Shown: positions 29,536 to 38,532, numbered from the stretch's first letter. The stretch is DNA of 64,000 bases from Alkalitalea saponilacus (GCF_900168165.1 NZ_FUYV01000010.1:1-64000), one strand, 5' to 3'. The notes: generated by a model from the sequence alone, not told the origin. Made by a program: numbers and translations.

Positions 29536-29601
29536 GCGTTTTCTTGTATCAACAATTGCATTATGATAAAGCTGAATGAAAAAATCTCTTATCTTTGTTT
29601 A

Positions 29602-29790
29602 TTGATTATGGTAAAGCTGTTTTGATCCAAAACAGTTTGCAAGGGAATGCCGTGAGAATCGGCAACAGTACCCGCTGCTGTAATCCCGTTATGCTTTGCA
29701 TAAAAGCTTTTAACACTACAAGCCACTTTCGGAAATGTCCGTAGGGAAGGCGTTAAAAGCCGGGAAAGTCAGAAGACCTGCTGTAATCAG
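29602..29790 (+). promoter_or_regulatory. Cobalamin riboswitch
   Basis: Signature elements occur in the right order: AAGGGAATGCCGTGAGAATC and then ACAGTACCCGC (29641-29674), the core AGCCACT (29721-29727) and GTAGGGAAGGCG (29741-29752), and the B12-box end CAGAAGACCTGC (29770-29781). A closing P1 stem pairs TTGATTA (29602-29608) with TAATCAG (29783-29789). It should turn down the downstream cobalamin genes when adenosylcobalamin is plentiful. The first gene begins about 370 bases further on, so the expression platform is long or a second element lies in the leader. Confidence 0.93.
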
Positions 29791-30157
29791 ACCCATTCGA
29801 ATTAACTACTTCCGGGATTTGAAGTGAGTATTCAGACAAAATGTAATCTTTCTGTTACCTTTTTTTGTTGTTTGTTTATACGCATTACCGGGTATTATTT
29901 GTTTGGAGTCAATTGTCATGTAAGGTCAGATGAAGAAATCTGTTGACCTTCACATTGTGCTTACGTTATTGTATGCAACTGTACGAAATTATGTTGCCGC
30001 GCTAACAATAGAAATATGAAGTATATAATGAGTGGTAAAACCCTGAATTTATAGATGCCTTTCCCGACATTTGAGAATTGGCGACATATATGGGTATTTA
30101 ATAACAGAATTGAAACATGGACAAATGAAAGTTGTTCTGTGATATAAAATTTGAGGT
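29791..30157 (+). other. Long leader between riboswitch and cbiK
   Basis: AT-rich stretch of 367 bases. A weak hairpin ACTTC/GAAGT near 29808-29826 could belong to the riboswitch expression platform. No gene is convincing on either strand. Confidence 0.4.
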
Positions 30158-30943
30158 ATGACAAAACAAAAGGAAAAAACAGGAATATTGCTGGTAGCTT
30201 TTGGAACTTCAGTAATTGATGCGCACACAGCGTATGATTTCATTCATCAGCGGGTGCAGGCCGTATATCCCGAATTAGAAGTCCGAAGGGCATACACATC
30301 AACCATTGTGCGAAAGAAACTGATAGAACGAGGTCAGGATATATTGTCTCCCGCGGCGGCTCTCACCAAAATGGCCGATGATGGTTTTACCTGCGTGTTT
30401 GTTCAATCGTTGCATGTTATTCCGGGCTACGAATTTCATGACCTCTTGCATATTGTAAGAGGCGTAAACGGCTTGCCAAAAGGGCTAAAACAAGTTGCTG
30501 TAGGGAATCCCTTATTAACAGAACATGATGACTATGTAAGAGTTTCCGAGGCTCTGCACAGATTTTCCAAAACATTTAAGCCTGACGATGAGGCGCTTGT
30601 TTTAATGGGCCATGGAACAAAGCATTCGGCCAATATCTGCTATGCGGGTTTGCAGGAGTACATCAGGCATATTGATTCTTCTATTTTCGTGGGAACCATT
30701 GAAGCATTTCCGGCCATTGAGGATGTAATACCTCAATTGAAAAGGAAAGGCTATAAACGGGTCTGGTTGATGCCACTGCTCACCAGTGCCGGAGACCATG
30801 TAATAAATGATATGGCCGGCGAAAAAGAAGGCAGCTGGAAATCAGTGTTGGAATCGGACAGCTTTGAAGTGAAGATAAATCGGACAGCGTTAGGTTTAAT
30901 CGATGAGGTGGTAGATGTATGGGTGGAGAAGATACAGTTATAG
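30158..30943 (+). CDS. cbiK: Anaerobic cobalt chelatase CbiK
   Basis: 261 residues. The chelatase fold opens with GILLVAFGTS. The metal-binding histidines are in MGHGTKHSA (about 150) and SAGDHVINDMAG (about 212). CbiK inserts Co2+ into sirohydrochlorin, the first cobalt step of the anaerobic cobalamin route. No N-terminal signal peptide, so it is the cytoplasmic form. First gene after the riboswitch. The sirohydrochlorin-making genes (cobA/cysG, hemD) are not in the window. Confidence 0.94.
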   Translation: MTKQKEKTGILLVAFGTSVIDAHTAYDFIHQRVQAVYPELEVRRAYTSTIVRKKLIERGQDILSPAAALTKMADDGFTCVFVQSLHVIPGYEFHDLLHIVRGVNGLPKGLKQVAVGNPLLTEHDDYVRVSEALHRFSKTFKPDDEALVLMGHGTKHSANICYAGLQEYIRHIDSSIFVGTIEAFPAIEDVIPQLKRKGYKRVWLMPLLTSAGDHVINDMAGEKEGSWKSVLESDSFEVKINRTALGLIDEVVDVWVEKIQL

Positions 30944-30946
30944 CTT

Positions 30947-31565
30947 ATGCTGAATATAAAACATGCTTTTCTTCTTGCTGCTCCTTCATCGGGGTCAGGC
31001 AAAACAACCATAGCTCTTGGGCTAATGCATGCATTGAAAACAAAAGGACATCTTGTGCAACCTTTTAAATGCGGACCCGATTTTATTGACCCCATGTATC
31101 ATCGAGAAGTAACGGGTCGGCCATCATATAACCTCGATTGCCAAATGGCTGCTGAGGAGCATGCACGCATCTATTCGCAATCATGTTAAAAATAATAAGG
31201 CCTTAATTGCCGAATGTGGTGGCTTTATTTATCTCGGAGAGTTTTTGCATAACAATGGCATAGAGTATAAGATGACCGGAGTTTTTGAGCATGTTGCTTC
31301 AATGAACAATGCAAAACTAACGCTTGGATACAGAAGTGTTGAGATTAATGGAGTTTCATTTTCTGGTCACGAATTTCATTACAGTAATCTTACTATAACT
31401 CCTGAAACAACAAGTTTTATAATGAAAAATGCACGAGGTCCTGAGGTTGAAATGCCTATTTATAGAAATAAGAATTGTTTGGCTTCATACATGCATCTTT
31501 ATTGCGGTGAGAAGCACAAAATGAGTGAGTTACTAAATGTTTTATCAATTAAGACAATAAAATGA
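30947..31565 (+). pseudogene. cbiA: cbiA broken by internal deletion and frameshift
   Basis: Cobyrinate a,c-diamide synthase is normally about 430-460 residues. Here frame 1 (30947-31189) encodes only the N-terminal ATP-binding part: P-loop [10 protein letters not shown], then [13 protein letters not shown], then [11 protein letters not shown], and stops at residue 80. Frame 3 from about 31161 resumes with [23 protein letters not shown], the C-terminal glutaminase part with its nucleophile Cys, and ends at 31565. Roughly 240 central residues are missing and the frames differ, so an intact enzyme cannot be made. The breakpoint lies near 31155-31170 within a GCATGCACGCATC stretch. It begins 4 bases after cbiK and overlaps the cbiL start. 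Confidence 0.85.
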
Positions 31566-32281
31566 GTATTGAGTCAAATCAACAGATTTTTCCCATAACT
31601 GGCGTTGGATTGGGCCCGGGCGATGCGGAGTTAATTACTGTAAAAGGTCTAAAAGCTTTGCAGCAGGCAGATGTGGTTTATTATCCGGCCACCAGCAAAA
31701 ATGAGGGTAAATTAACCAGCTATTCGTTAAAAATTCTAGAAAACTATCATCTCAAAGCGCATCTCAAGCCGATGCTTTTTCCTATGAAATCAAAACGGCG
31801 TATTGAATATTATGATTTTGCATATAAGGCCATCAGGACAGATGCATTGAAGGGGTTAAAAGTGGCAGTGGTTAGCGAAGGCGATTTGCTCTTTTACAGC
31901 ACTTTTGGTTATCTGCTTCCTTTGGCTAAGGCCGATTCTATTGAATGTGAACTAATCCCCGGTATCCCCGCATTTATTCATTCGGCATCAATAGGACAAA
32001 TACCATTGGTTGAAGAGCAGGAAGATATTACTGTTATTGCACGGCCTGATTCGTTTTCGCAAGTAGAACGAGCTATAGAAGAGCACAGCACCGTGGTTGT
32101 AATGAAAATGAGCATTCTTAAAGATGATTGGGTTCTATTTCTTAAAAACTGCAATAGGCCGTTCTTTTATATTGAAAAGGCCGGCACGTCGGAACAATTC
32201 ACAACCTCCAACGCTTCAGAATTAGAAAATCGGGAAATACCATATTTCTCTTTGGTGATTTTTACGTCGAAAAGTGTTTAG
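31562..32281 (+). CDS. cbiL: Cobalt-factor II / precorrin-2 C20-methyltransferase
   Basis: 239 residues with the SAM-dependent tetrapyrrole methylase fold: the N-terminal GVGLGPGDAELITVKG glycine loop and PGIPAFIHSAS mid-protein. CbiL/CobI adds the C20 methyl group. Its ATG overlaps the end of the broken cbiA (ATGA). The VYYPATSKNEGK segment after the first helix is typical of CbiL rather than the other methylases. Confidence 0.92.
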   Translation: MSIESNQQIFPITGVGLGPGDAELITVKGLKALQQADVVYYPATSKNEGKLTSYSLKILENYHLKAHLKPMLFPMKSKRRIEYYDFAYKAIRTDALKGLKVAVVSEGDLLFYSTFGYLLPLAKADSIECELIPGIPAFIHSASIGQIPLVEEQEDITVIARPDSFSQVERAIEEHSTVVVMKMSILKDDWVLFLKNCNRPFFYIEKAGTSEQFTTSNASELENREIPYFSLVIFTSKSV

Positions 32282-32284
32282 TAA

Positions 32285-32466
32285 CTGTTTAAATTTAGTT
32301 TGTAATATATGCAATAGATAAGAAGAGTGTTAGATTTTAGACAGATAGAATAGTTGAGAAAGACGATTAGATGTTTCTGATTTTCTGTTTAATCTTGTCT
32401 ATCGGTCTAATCCCGATTCATCGGGACTAATAATCTTTAAAACAGATTTAATATAAATTTAAACAG
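32285..32466 (-). mobile_element. MITE-like element, copy A
   Basis: A 182-bp non-coding unit bounded by perfect 13-bp terminal inverted repeats: CTGTTTAAATTTA at 32285-32297 and TAAATTTAAACAG at 32454-32466. Its reverse complement aligns by eye over nearly its whole length with 56123-56295; shared blocks include AATCTGTTTTAAA, CAAGATTAAAC and TCGTCTTTCTCAAC. It separates cbiL from cbiH-C and leaves about 50 bases before the latter's start. No transposase, so it would be non-autonomous. Confidence 0.65.
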
Positions 32467-32515
32467 CTTCTTAGCTTCTTTAGAATCATTGCGTGTTCCA
32501 ATAAAACTTAATAGT

Positions 32516-33928
32516 GTGACTAATAAAATATTCATAACCGGCATTGGCCCTGGCGACCTCCAATATTTAACTCCGCAGGCATTTCATGCATTAAATCGAT
32601 GCGATGCTTTTGTAGGATACAAGATGTATCTGCAACTGATTACGCCATTAACCGAGGGTAAAGAGACTTTCTCTTCGGGCATGAAGCAGGAAACCAACCG
32701 GGCTGAAGAGGCATTTCGGCTGGCCGAAGAGGGGAAAACTGTAGCTGTAATAAGCAGTGGCGATGCCGGGGTTTACGGCATGGCTTCTCTATTGTGGGAA
32801 ATGAAGATGAACAACAACTCGCCGGTTGAACTGGAGGTTATTCCGGGCATAAGCAGCATGTTTGCTGCGGCTGCTCTTTTGGGGGCGCCGCTGGGACACG
32901 ATTTTTGCGCCATTTCTATGTCCGATTTGCTAACACCGTGGGAAACCATCGAAAACCGTATTGAAGCCGCGGCCAAGGGCGATTTTGTAACTGCTGTTTA
33001 TAATCCGGTGAGTAACGACCGATACTGGCAGTTAATGCGCCTGAGAGAGATTTTTCTGCAACATCGCAATCCTCAAACACCGGTTGGCATAGCACGTCAG
33101 GTTGGACGACCCGAAGAGGAGGCTTATGTTACTACGTTGGAGCTGTTGGATGCTTCGTCAATAGATATGCTGTCGATGGTTATTATTGGTAATTCGCAAA
33201 CGCAATCGTTTAACGGAAAGCTAATCACTCCCCGCGGTTACAGCAACAAATATGGAGTGGAGAAAACCGACATTAAACCCGGACGACAAATAATGCATCG
33301 TAGTTTTCATCAAATTTTGGATGAAATGGGCGATGTGTCCAACCTTTCACCTGAACATTTGTGGGTGGCTCTATATTGTATTCATACCACTGCCGATTTT
33401 TCAATATCATCTTTAATTGATGTTAAACCGGATAGTGTGGATGTTTTGCACAACAAATTGAAAAGCAGTAAAGCTCCTGCCATTATCACCGATTCAAACA
33501 TGGGTGCCGAAGGTATTCGCAAAGGTATGATTGATAAGCTTGGCTTAACGGTTAAGTGCTATATTAATCATGAAGAAACTTTGGCTCTGGCAAATGAAAA
33601 GAATATTACCCGAGCACAGGCGGCTGTTCATGTGGCTATTAAAGAGCACCCCGATGCCATTTTTGTGTTTGGCAATGCTCCTACCGGACTAATGGAGCTT
33701 ATTCGCTTGAGTAGGAAAGGATATGCAAGCCCAACAGGTGTGATTGGCGTACCGGTAGGTTTTGTAAACGTGAAAGAAAGTAAACACATGCTTAAGTATG
33801 GTTTACCCGATGTTCCGCAAGTGATTATTAAAGGTGGACGTGGAGGAAGCAATCTTGCGGCCACAATAATTAACGCAATTTTAAGCTGGGATGAAGCCGA
33901 AAACATGAACCCCGGAGAGGGTATGTAA
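32516..33928 (+). CDS. Fused CbiH-CbiC: C17-methyltransferase and precorrin-8X methylmutase
   Basis: 470 residues from GTG 32516; a TTG at 32489 is also open but lies in the leader. Residues about 5-245 are a tetrapyrrole methylase (ITGIGPGDLQYLTP; SSGDAGVYGMA; VIPGISS) of the CbiH/CobJ type, which methylates C17 and contracts the ring. From about 260 to the end is CbiC: GRQIMHRSFHQI with the catalytic His, then DSNMGAEGI and GNAPTGLMEL, which migrates the C11 methyl to C12. Fusing consecutive pathway enzymes is common in Bacteroidota. Confidence 0.92.
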   Translation: MTNKIFITGIGPGDLQYLTPQAFHALNRCDAFVGYKMYLQLITPLTEGKETFSSGMKQETNRAEEAFRLAEEGKTVAVISSGDAGVYGMASLLWEMKMNNNSPVELEVIPGISSMFAAAALLGAPLGHDFCAISMSDLLTPWETIENRIEAAAKGDFVTAVYNPVSNDRYWQLMRLREIFLQHRNPQTPVGIARQVGRPEEEAYVTTLELLDASSIDMLSMVIIGNSQTQSFNGKLITPRGYSNKYGVEKTDIKPGRQIMHRSFHQILDEMGDVSNLSPEHLWVALYCIHTTADFSISSLIDVKPDSVDVLHNKLKSSKAPAIITDSNMGAEGIRKGMIDKLGLTVKCYINHEETLALANEKNITRAQAAVHVAIKEHPDAIFVFGNAPTGLMELIRLSRKGYASPTGVIGVPVGFVNVKESKHMLKYGLPDVPQVIIKGGRGGSNLAATIINAILSWDEAENMNPGEGM

Positions 33929-33979
33929 GTTGCGTTTAGCATTTATTGAAGTTATCACTTTACGCTTTAAGCAGGGCTT

Positions 33980-34070
33980 CATAAAGCCCCAACGGGGCGA
34001 TATCCATTAACCCGGGGTAACGCCCCGAGATAGTACAAGTAATGCAAATCAAAGCCCCAACGGGGCGTAA
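33980..34070. repeat. GC-rich palindromic repeats (two GCCCCAACGGGGC units)
   Basis: Perfect GCCCCAACGGGGC hairpins occur at 33986-33998 and 34054-34066, with a CCCGGGG...CCCCG palindrome between at about 34011-34027. The same module recurs at 37.1 and 38.3-38.7 kb. It sits in the spacer between cbiH-C and cbiE-T and may modulate mRNA stability. Confidence 0.8.
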
Positions 34071-34089
34071 TAACTAACATTATTCATTC

Positions 34090-35271
34090 ATGCACATAAC
34101 ATTAATTGGCATTAGCGACAATAAGCCCGAATTCTCCAATCAAATAAAGGAGGTAATATCTGAAGGTACCATCTTTGCAGGTGCTTCCAGACATTATAAT
34201 CTGGTTTCGCATTTGCTGCCAGGTAATGCAAAATGGCTAATGGTTAGTGTGCCACTAGATGATTTTTTATCTCAGCTTGAAAATTGTTCACAAAATGTAA
34301 TTGTTTTTGCCTCGGGCGACCCACTCTTTTTTGGAATTGGCAATACCATAAAAAGACAATTACCCGATGCCCAAATAGAATCTTTTCCGGTTGCAAACTC
34401 GCTGCAATTGTTGGCAAATAAACTTCAGGTTAACTACGGTCTTTATCGCACGTTGTCGCTAACAGGGCGTAGCTGGCATCTTTTCGACCAATTTCTTATT
34501 AACGGAGAAACTCACATGGCTGTTTTAACCGATAAAACTAAAACTCCATCCGCAATAGCACAACGAATGTGCGAATATGGATATATAAACTACACTATGC
34601 ACGTAGGTGAACGCCTTGGCGGTGTCAACGAAAAAATATCCACTGCAACAGTTTCCGAAATCATTGATAAAGAGTTTAATCATCCCAATTGCATTTTAAT
34701 TGAGAAAATATCAAGTGCAAAAAGGCTTAAAGGGATTCCCGATAACTTATTTAATATTTTGCCGGGACGACCAAAAATGATGACTAAAATGCCCATTCGC
34801 ATAACCACGCTGGCTTTGATGGAATTGCACCGCCGTGAAGTGTTTTGGGATGTGGGTAGCTGTACCGGAAGCGTGGCCATTGAAGCCAGGCTGCAAGCAC
34901 CCCATTTGGAGGTTACCGCATTTGAAAAAAGACCCGAAAGCGCTAAGATAATCCCTGCCAACTGCCGAAAGTTTGGCACTCCGGGAATTACTTTGGTGCA
35001 AGGCGATTTTTCTGCCAACTCACACGAAAACCTTACTCAACCAGATGCCATTTTTGTTGGAGGCTATGGAGGTAATATGCATGGCGTTCTGAATCATTGT
35101 AACATTTATCTGAAAAAAAATGGTGTGCTGGCATTTAATGCTGTATCTGAAGAGAGTAAGTCTCAGTTTGTCGAATGGGTTGAGTTAAACAACTACGAAT
35201 GTTTAAATATAACAGAAATCACTGTCGATAATCATAACACCATAAATATACTAACCGCTCAAAAAGCTTAA
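34090..35271 (+). CDS. Fused CbiE-CbiT: precorrin-6Y C5,15-methyltransferase (decarboxylating)
   Basis: 393 residues. The N-terminal half (about 1-200) is the CbiE methylase (ASGDPLFFGIG). The C-terminal half (about 210-390) is the CbiT Rossmann methyltransferase with the SAM motif WDVGSCTGSVAIEA. Together they methylate C5 and C15 and decarboxylate the C12 acetate, as in CobL. Three bases separate it from the next gene. Confidence 0.93.
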   Translation: MHITLIGISDNKPEFSNQIKEVISEGTIFAGASRHYNLVSHLLPGNAKWLMVSVPLDDFLSQLENCSQNVIVFASGDPLFFGIGNTIKRQLPDAQIESFPVANSLQLLANKLQVNYGLYRTLSLTGRSWHLFDQFLINGETHMAVLTDKTKTPSAIAQRMCEYGYINYTMHVGERLGGVNEKISTATVSEIIDKEFNHPNCILIEKISSAKRLKGIPDNLFNILPGRPKMMTKMPIRITTLALMELHRREVFWDVGSCTGSVAIEARLQAPHLEVTAFEKRPESAKIIPANCRKFGTPGITLVQGDFSANSHENLTQPDAIFVGGYGGNMHGVLNHCNIYLKKNGVLAFNAVSEESKSQFVEWVELNNYECLNITEITVDNHNTINILTAQKA

Positions 35272-35274
35272 CCA

Positions 35275-37047
35275 ATGCAAAGTAAAATTGCCATCATATC
35301 ATTTTCAAATGCCGGTAGCGACCTGGCTCTTCGTTTATGTTCTTACGGGTTAAAGGCTGATTGCTTTTCGTCGAAAGAGGTAAATGTTGGTGAGCTGTTT
35401 AACTCGCGAAATGCAATAGTTTTTATAGGGGCTTTAGGTATATGCGTGAGGCAAATTGCACCATTTCTAAAGAATAAGATTACCGACCCGGCTATTATAA
35501 ATGTTGATGTTAATGGCCACTATGTGCAGCCGGTAACAGGAGGTCACCGAGGAGGAGCAAATCAACTTGCCAATGAAATTGCCGCTCTGCTTGGTGCAAT
35601 ACCAGTTATTACAACCGTTAGCGATACAACTTCGTTATGGTCGCTTGACATGTTTTCGCAGCGTTACGGCTGGAAAATGGAATCGCGCTCTTCCCTTACT
35701 AAGTTAATGGCTGCTTTTGTTAACGAGCAGTCCACGGCGTTGTTACTCGAGGCTCGTGACAATGGAACTTTATTTTTGGAGGAGAGCTTACCTGAGCATG
35801 TTACTTGTTTTTTCGATTATAAGGATGTTGATGTTAACAAATTTGAGGTTATAATCGCAGTAACACCCTATCTGCGACCATTGGGTGATAAAGTTATTTA
35901 TTATCGCCCAAAGATGCTGCATCTGGGGATGGGATGTCAAAAAGATATAAACTCTGAGGTGCTGAAAAATAGTGTTGACAGCTTTTTAAAAGAGAGTGGT
36001 TTTTCACCATTGTCAGTAGCATCGGTAGGTACTGTTGAACTTAAGAAGGATGAAATGGCGCTTAATTATTTGGCAGATTCATTTGGTACCAAACTAACCA
36101 TTTTTTCTGCTGAGGAACTTGCCTGTTACGATAGTAATTCACCATCAGATTTTGTAAACGACGTTACAGGAACTCCTTCGGTATCAGAGGCTGCGGCTTT
36201 TAAACTCGGCAACAATTTTCCTGTAATTACAAAACATACCTTAAAAGTTAACGATAAGTTTGCAACCATTTCTTTATCGATTTGTAACGATAGAGAACGT
36301 AAGGGTTTTATAGAGATTGTGGGAGCCGGTCCGGGCGACCCTCTGTTTATCACCGTTAGAGGTAAAATGATACTGCAAACAGCAGATTTAATATTATATG
36401 CAGGCAGTCTGGTTCCCATTGAGCTTACCCATTATGCAAAACCGGGATGCACTGTTAGAAGTTCTGCTGCCATGGATTTGCCTCATCAAATAGAGCTGAT
36501 GAAATCATTCACCGACCGTGGCCTGCTTGTGGCACGTCTGCATACCGGCGACCCTTGCATTTATGGTGCCATACAAGAGCAAATGGCCGAACTTGATAAG
36601 CATAAAATACCATACCGCATAACTCCGGGGGTTTCATCCTTCCAGGCTGCCGCCGCTGCGCTTAAGTCGCAGTTTACAATCCCCGACGAAACGCAAACCA
36701 TTATTCTTACGCGAGGAGAAGGACGAACTCCCGTGCCCGAACGAGAGCAATTAAATAAACTGGCTCAGTCGCAAAGTACGCTATGCATATTTTTGAGCGC
36801 CACCCTTGCCGAAAAAGTGCAACAACAATTGCTAGAGCACTATCCGGCTAACACACCGGTAGCTATCTGCCATAAACTTACATGGAAAGATGAAAAGATA
36901 TGGCATTGCGAATTAATTAATCTGGCTGCTACTGTAGCACAAAACAAACTAACCCTCACAACTTTAATAGTTGTTGGCAAAGCAATTAATAACCGTGAAG
37001 GGTTGTCGAGATTATATGCACCTGAGTTTAAGCATTTATATAGGTAG
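35275..37047 (+). CDS. Fused CbiG-CbiF: cobalt-precorrin-5A hydrolase and C11-methyltransferase
   Basis: 590 residues. About 1-330 is CbiG: the N-terminal alpha/beta part, VTGGHRGGANQLANEIA, and a C-terminal part with LGMGCQKD, which opens the delta-lactone and releases acetaldehyde. About 340-590 is CbiF/CobM: IVGAGPGDPLFITVRG, HTGDPCIYG and ITPGVSSFQAAAA, which adds the C11 methyl. The order is unusual chemically (CbiF acts before CbiG) but the two steps are adjacent. Confidence 0.93.
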   Translation: MQSKIAIISFSNAGSDLALRLCSYGLKADCFSSKEVNVGELFNSRNAIVFIGALGICVRQIAPFLKNKITDPAIINVDVNGHYVQPVTGGHRGGANQLANEIAALLGAIPVITTVSDTTSLWSLDMFSQRYGWKMESRSSLTKLMAAFVNEQSTALLLEARDNGTLFLEESLPEHVTCFFDYKDVDVNKFEVIIAVTPYLRPLGDKVIYYRPKMLHLGMGCQKDINSEVLKNSVDSFLKESGFSPLSVASVGTVELKKDEMALNYLADSFGTKLTIFSAEELACYDSNSPSDFVNDVTGTPSVSEAAAFKLGNNFPVITKHTLKVNDKFATISLSICNDRERKGFIEIVGAGPGDPLFITVRGKMILQTADLILYAGSLVPIELTHYAKPGCTVRSSAAMDLPHQIELMKSFTDRGLLVARLHTGDPCIYGAIQEQMAELDKHKIPYRITPGVSSFQAAAAALKSQFTIPDETQTIILTRGEGRTPVPEREQLNKLAQSQSTLCIFLSATLAEKVQQQLLEHYPANTPVAICHKLTWKDEKIWHCELINLAATVAQNKLTLTTLIVVGKAINNREGLSRLYAPEFKHLYR

Positions 37048-37093
37048 GGGAGTGGTTTTCTGCCATAGGTTATGAGATTTAGTTACTTTGGAG

Positions 37094-37197
37094 TTGATGT
37101 ATCAAACGTAATTGTATAAGAGGGAATAACATGCGATATTGCATAAGCCTCAAGGGGGCGTAATCCATCAGCGCCGGGTGTAGCCCCGGGACATAAC
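37094..37197 (+). repeat. Long palindrome-bearing repeat, copy 1
   Basis: About 104 bp starting TTGATGTATCAAACGTAATT and ending in CCCCGGGACATAAC, with GC-rich hairpins inside. By eye it is about 90% identical to copy 3 (38533-38636) in the same orientation. It lies between cbiG-F and the two-gene cassette. Confidence 0.8.
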
Positions 37198-37210
37198 TCA
37201 CATTTTTTTA

Positions 37211-37744
37211 TCATATAGCGGCACTTAATTTTACTTTCTTCTCAATTTCTGGTCTCCATTTCTCTTGATTTGACATTGTTTCGCAAATCTTTTCGTGGTA
37301 ATAAACTTGATACCAAGTCTTTTTATGAAATTCGCATACATTTTTATATGCCTTCTCAGAATGAATCATCAATTTCATTAAGAATTCCTCTTTCGGCTCC
37401 CTGTGCTTATTTATCACTTGGCTTAAACTTACCGGCGCAATATCAATATCTTGTGCAAAATTACTTCTCTTGCTATAAATCGAATCAATATATAATTTTA
37501 AGAACTCAGAAAAATAGTTTTGTTTATCGTAAACAGGTTTTTTAAGATACTCTTCCATTTTTAGTTTCAACTGCATGAGTTTTGCCTTCACAATCTGCTC
37601 GTTCGATAGATTTTTCATTCTCTTCAAACGTGCCTCCATTAGTGCTGTAGCCTGATTCTCTTGTTCGTTTTTCGATGTATATCTTGAATCTACACCGTAT
37701 TCAGTATCTACTATCATAATATTTGAATTTTTAGTCTTTATCAT
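37211..37744 (-). CDS. HTH-like protein, candidate antitoxin of a two-gene module
   Basis: 177 residues, highly charged, no signal peptide. Around residues 100-130 the run SLSQVINKHREPKEEFLMKLM looks like an XRE-type helix-turn-helix recognition region, the part conserved in HTH antitoxins. The N-terminal half is mainly helical. Its start overlaps the end of the upstream GNAT-like gene by 14 bases, so the two are coupled. They run opposite to the cobalamin operon and sit between copies of a repeat. I do not recognise the exact family; antitoxin is inference. Confidence 0.5.
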   Translation of the reverse strand: MIKTKNSNIMIVDTEYGVDSRYTSKNEQENQATALMEARLKRMKNLSNEQIVKAKLMQLKLKMEEYLKKPVYDKQNYFSEFLKLYIDSIYSKRSNFAQDIDIAPVSLSQVINKHREPKEEFLMKLMIHSEKAYKNVCEFHKKTWYQVYYHEKICETMSNQEKWRPEIEKKVKLSAAI

Positions 37745-38198
37745 ACTTATTTATCAAATCAATTATCTCTGGTACTTCAATACTCAATGTTACACCTGTT
37801 ACATTCATATTGTACTTTTCGATATAATGTTTAGCTATTTGAATTTTTGGTTTCAGAGATACACACGCAAGTTCTCCGTATTCTCTAACAGCAATTTTCG
37901 CAATGTGCGCAATCAGGTTGCCCGTGATATTATCAAATTCTTTTTCTTTCCCCTTGTTCTCTTTTGAAACTGAAAGAAGTCTAATATGTAATCTCCACTC
38001 TTGAGGAATTCTTTCAATTGAAACAAGACCTAAGATGTCGTTCGACCCAATAATTCGTAATTTGTAAACTTCCTCCTCTTTCTCAGTTTTCCAATTAAAG
38101 AAGTATCTATCCTTTTTTATGTTCTTATAATCATCGGACTCAACAGGTAGAATCTCTACCGAATATTTCTTCTTAGTCGATGTCTCAATAATTCTCAT
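37731..38198 (-). CDS. GNAT-like protein, candidate toxin of a two-gene module
   Basis: 155 residues. A strand-rich N-terminal half (YKLRIIGSNDILGLVSIERIP) is followed by a helix NLIAHIAKIAVREYG and then LKPKIQIAKHYIEKYNM, the layout of the late part of an N-acetyltransferase fold. The acetyl-CoA loop (Q/RxxGxG/A) is not evident, so enzymatic activity is uncertain. First gene of a two-gene unit with the HTH-like protein. GNAT toxins paired with DNA-binding antitoxins are known, but the assignment here is inference. Confidence 0.45.
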   Translation of the reverse strand: MRIIETSTKKKYSVEILPVESDDYKNIKKDRYFFNWKTEKEEEVYKLRIIGSNDILGLVSIERIPQEWRLHIRLLSVSKENKGKEKEFDNITGNLIAHIAKIAVREYGELACVSLKPKIQIAKHYIEKYNMNVTGVTLSIEVPEIIDLINKYDKD

Positions 38199-38298
38199 TC
38201 AACAAAGATATGCAAAGTTTCCGTATTTCGGAAATATAATTAATTCAGTTTACTGCTTTTGTAATTTTCGTCAAATTGTGAGCAACGTATAAATATAA

Positions 38299-38465
38299 CA
38301 AAGCCCCAACGGGGCGAAATCAATCCCAGAGTTATGAGATTGTGCTATTTTTGCGCTTGATGTGTCAAACGTAATTACAAAAGAGAAAACACCCTGCGAT
38401 ATCGCATAAAGCCCCAAGGGGGAATAGTGTTTTTTCGTATAAAGTGATTGCGCCCCGTTGGGGCT
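38299..38465 (+). repeat. Repeat cluster, copy 2 and flanking palindromes
   Basis: Contains GCCCCAACGGGGC at 38303-38315, a partial copy of the long repeat at 38357-38422 (TTGATGTGTCAAACGTAATT...GCCCCAAGGGGG), and the inverted hairpin GCCCCGTTGGGGC at 38452-38464. The 36 bases from 38287 (GTATAAATATAACAAAGCCC...) recur at 38637 with one difference. Non-coding. Confidence 0.8.
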
Positions 38466-38532
38466 TGATGGTCAGAGTCTATTGTATGCCAGAGAATTAT
38501 CTTTGGGATATGTTATTGCGTACTTTTGTAGC

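Noticed and set aside
31161-31565. 134-codon ORF as an independent glutaminase gene
   Set aside because: It lacks the synthetase part, starts inside the cbiA remnant and is better explained as the second half of a broken cbiA.
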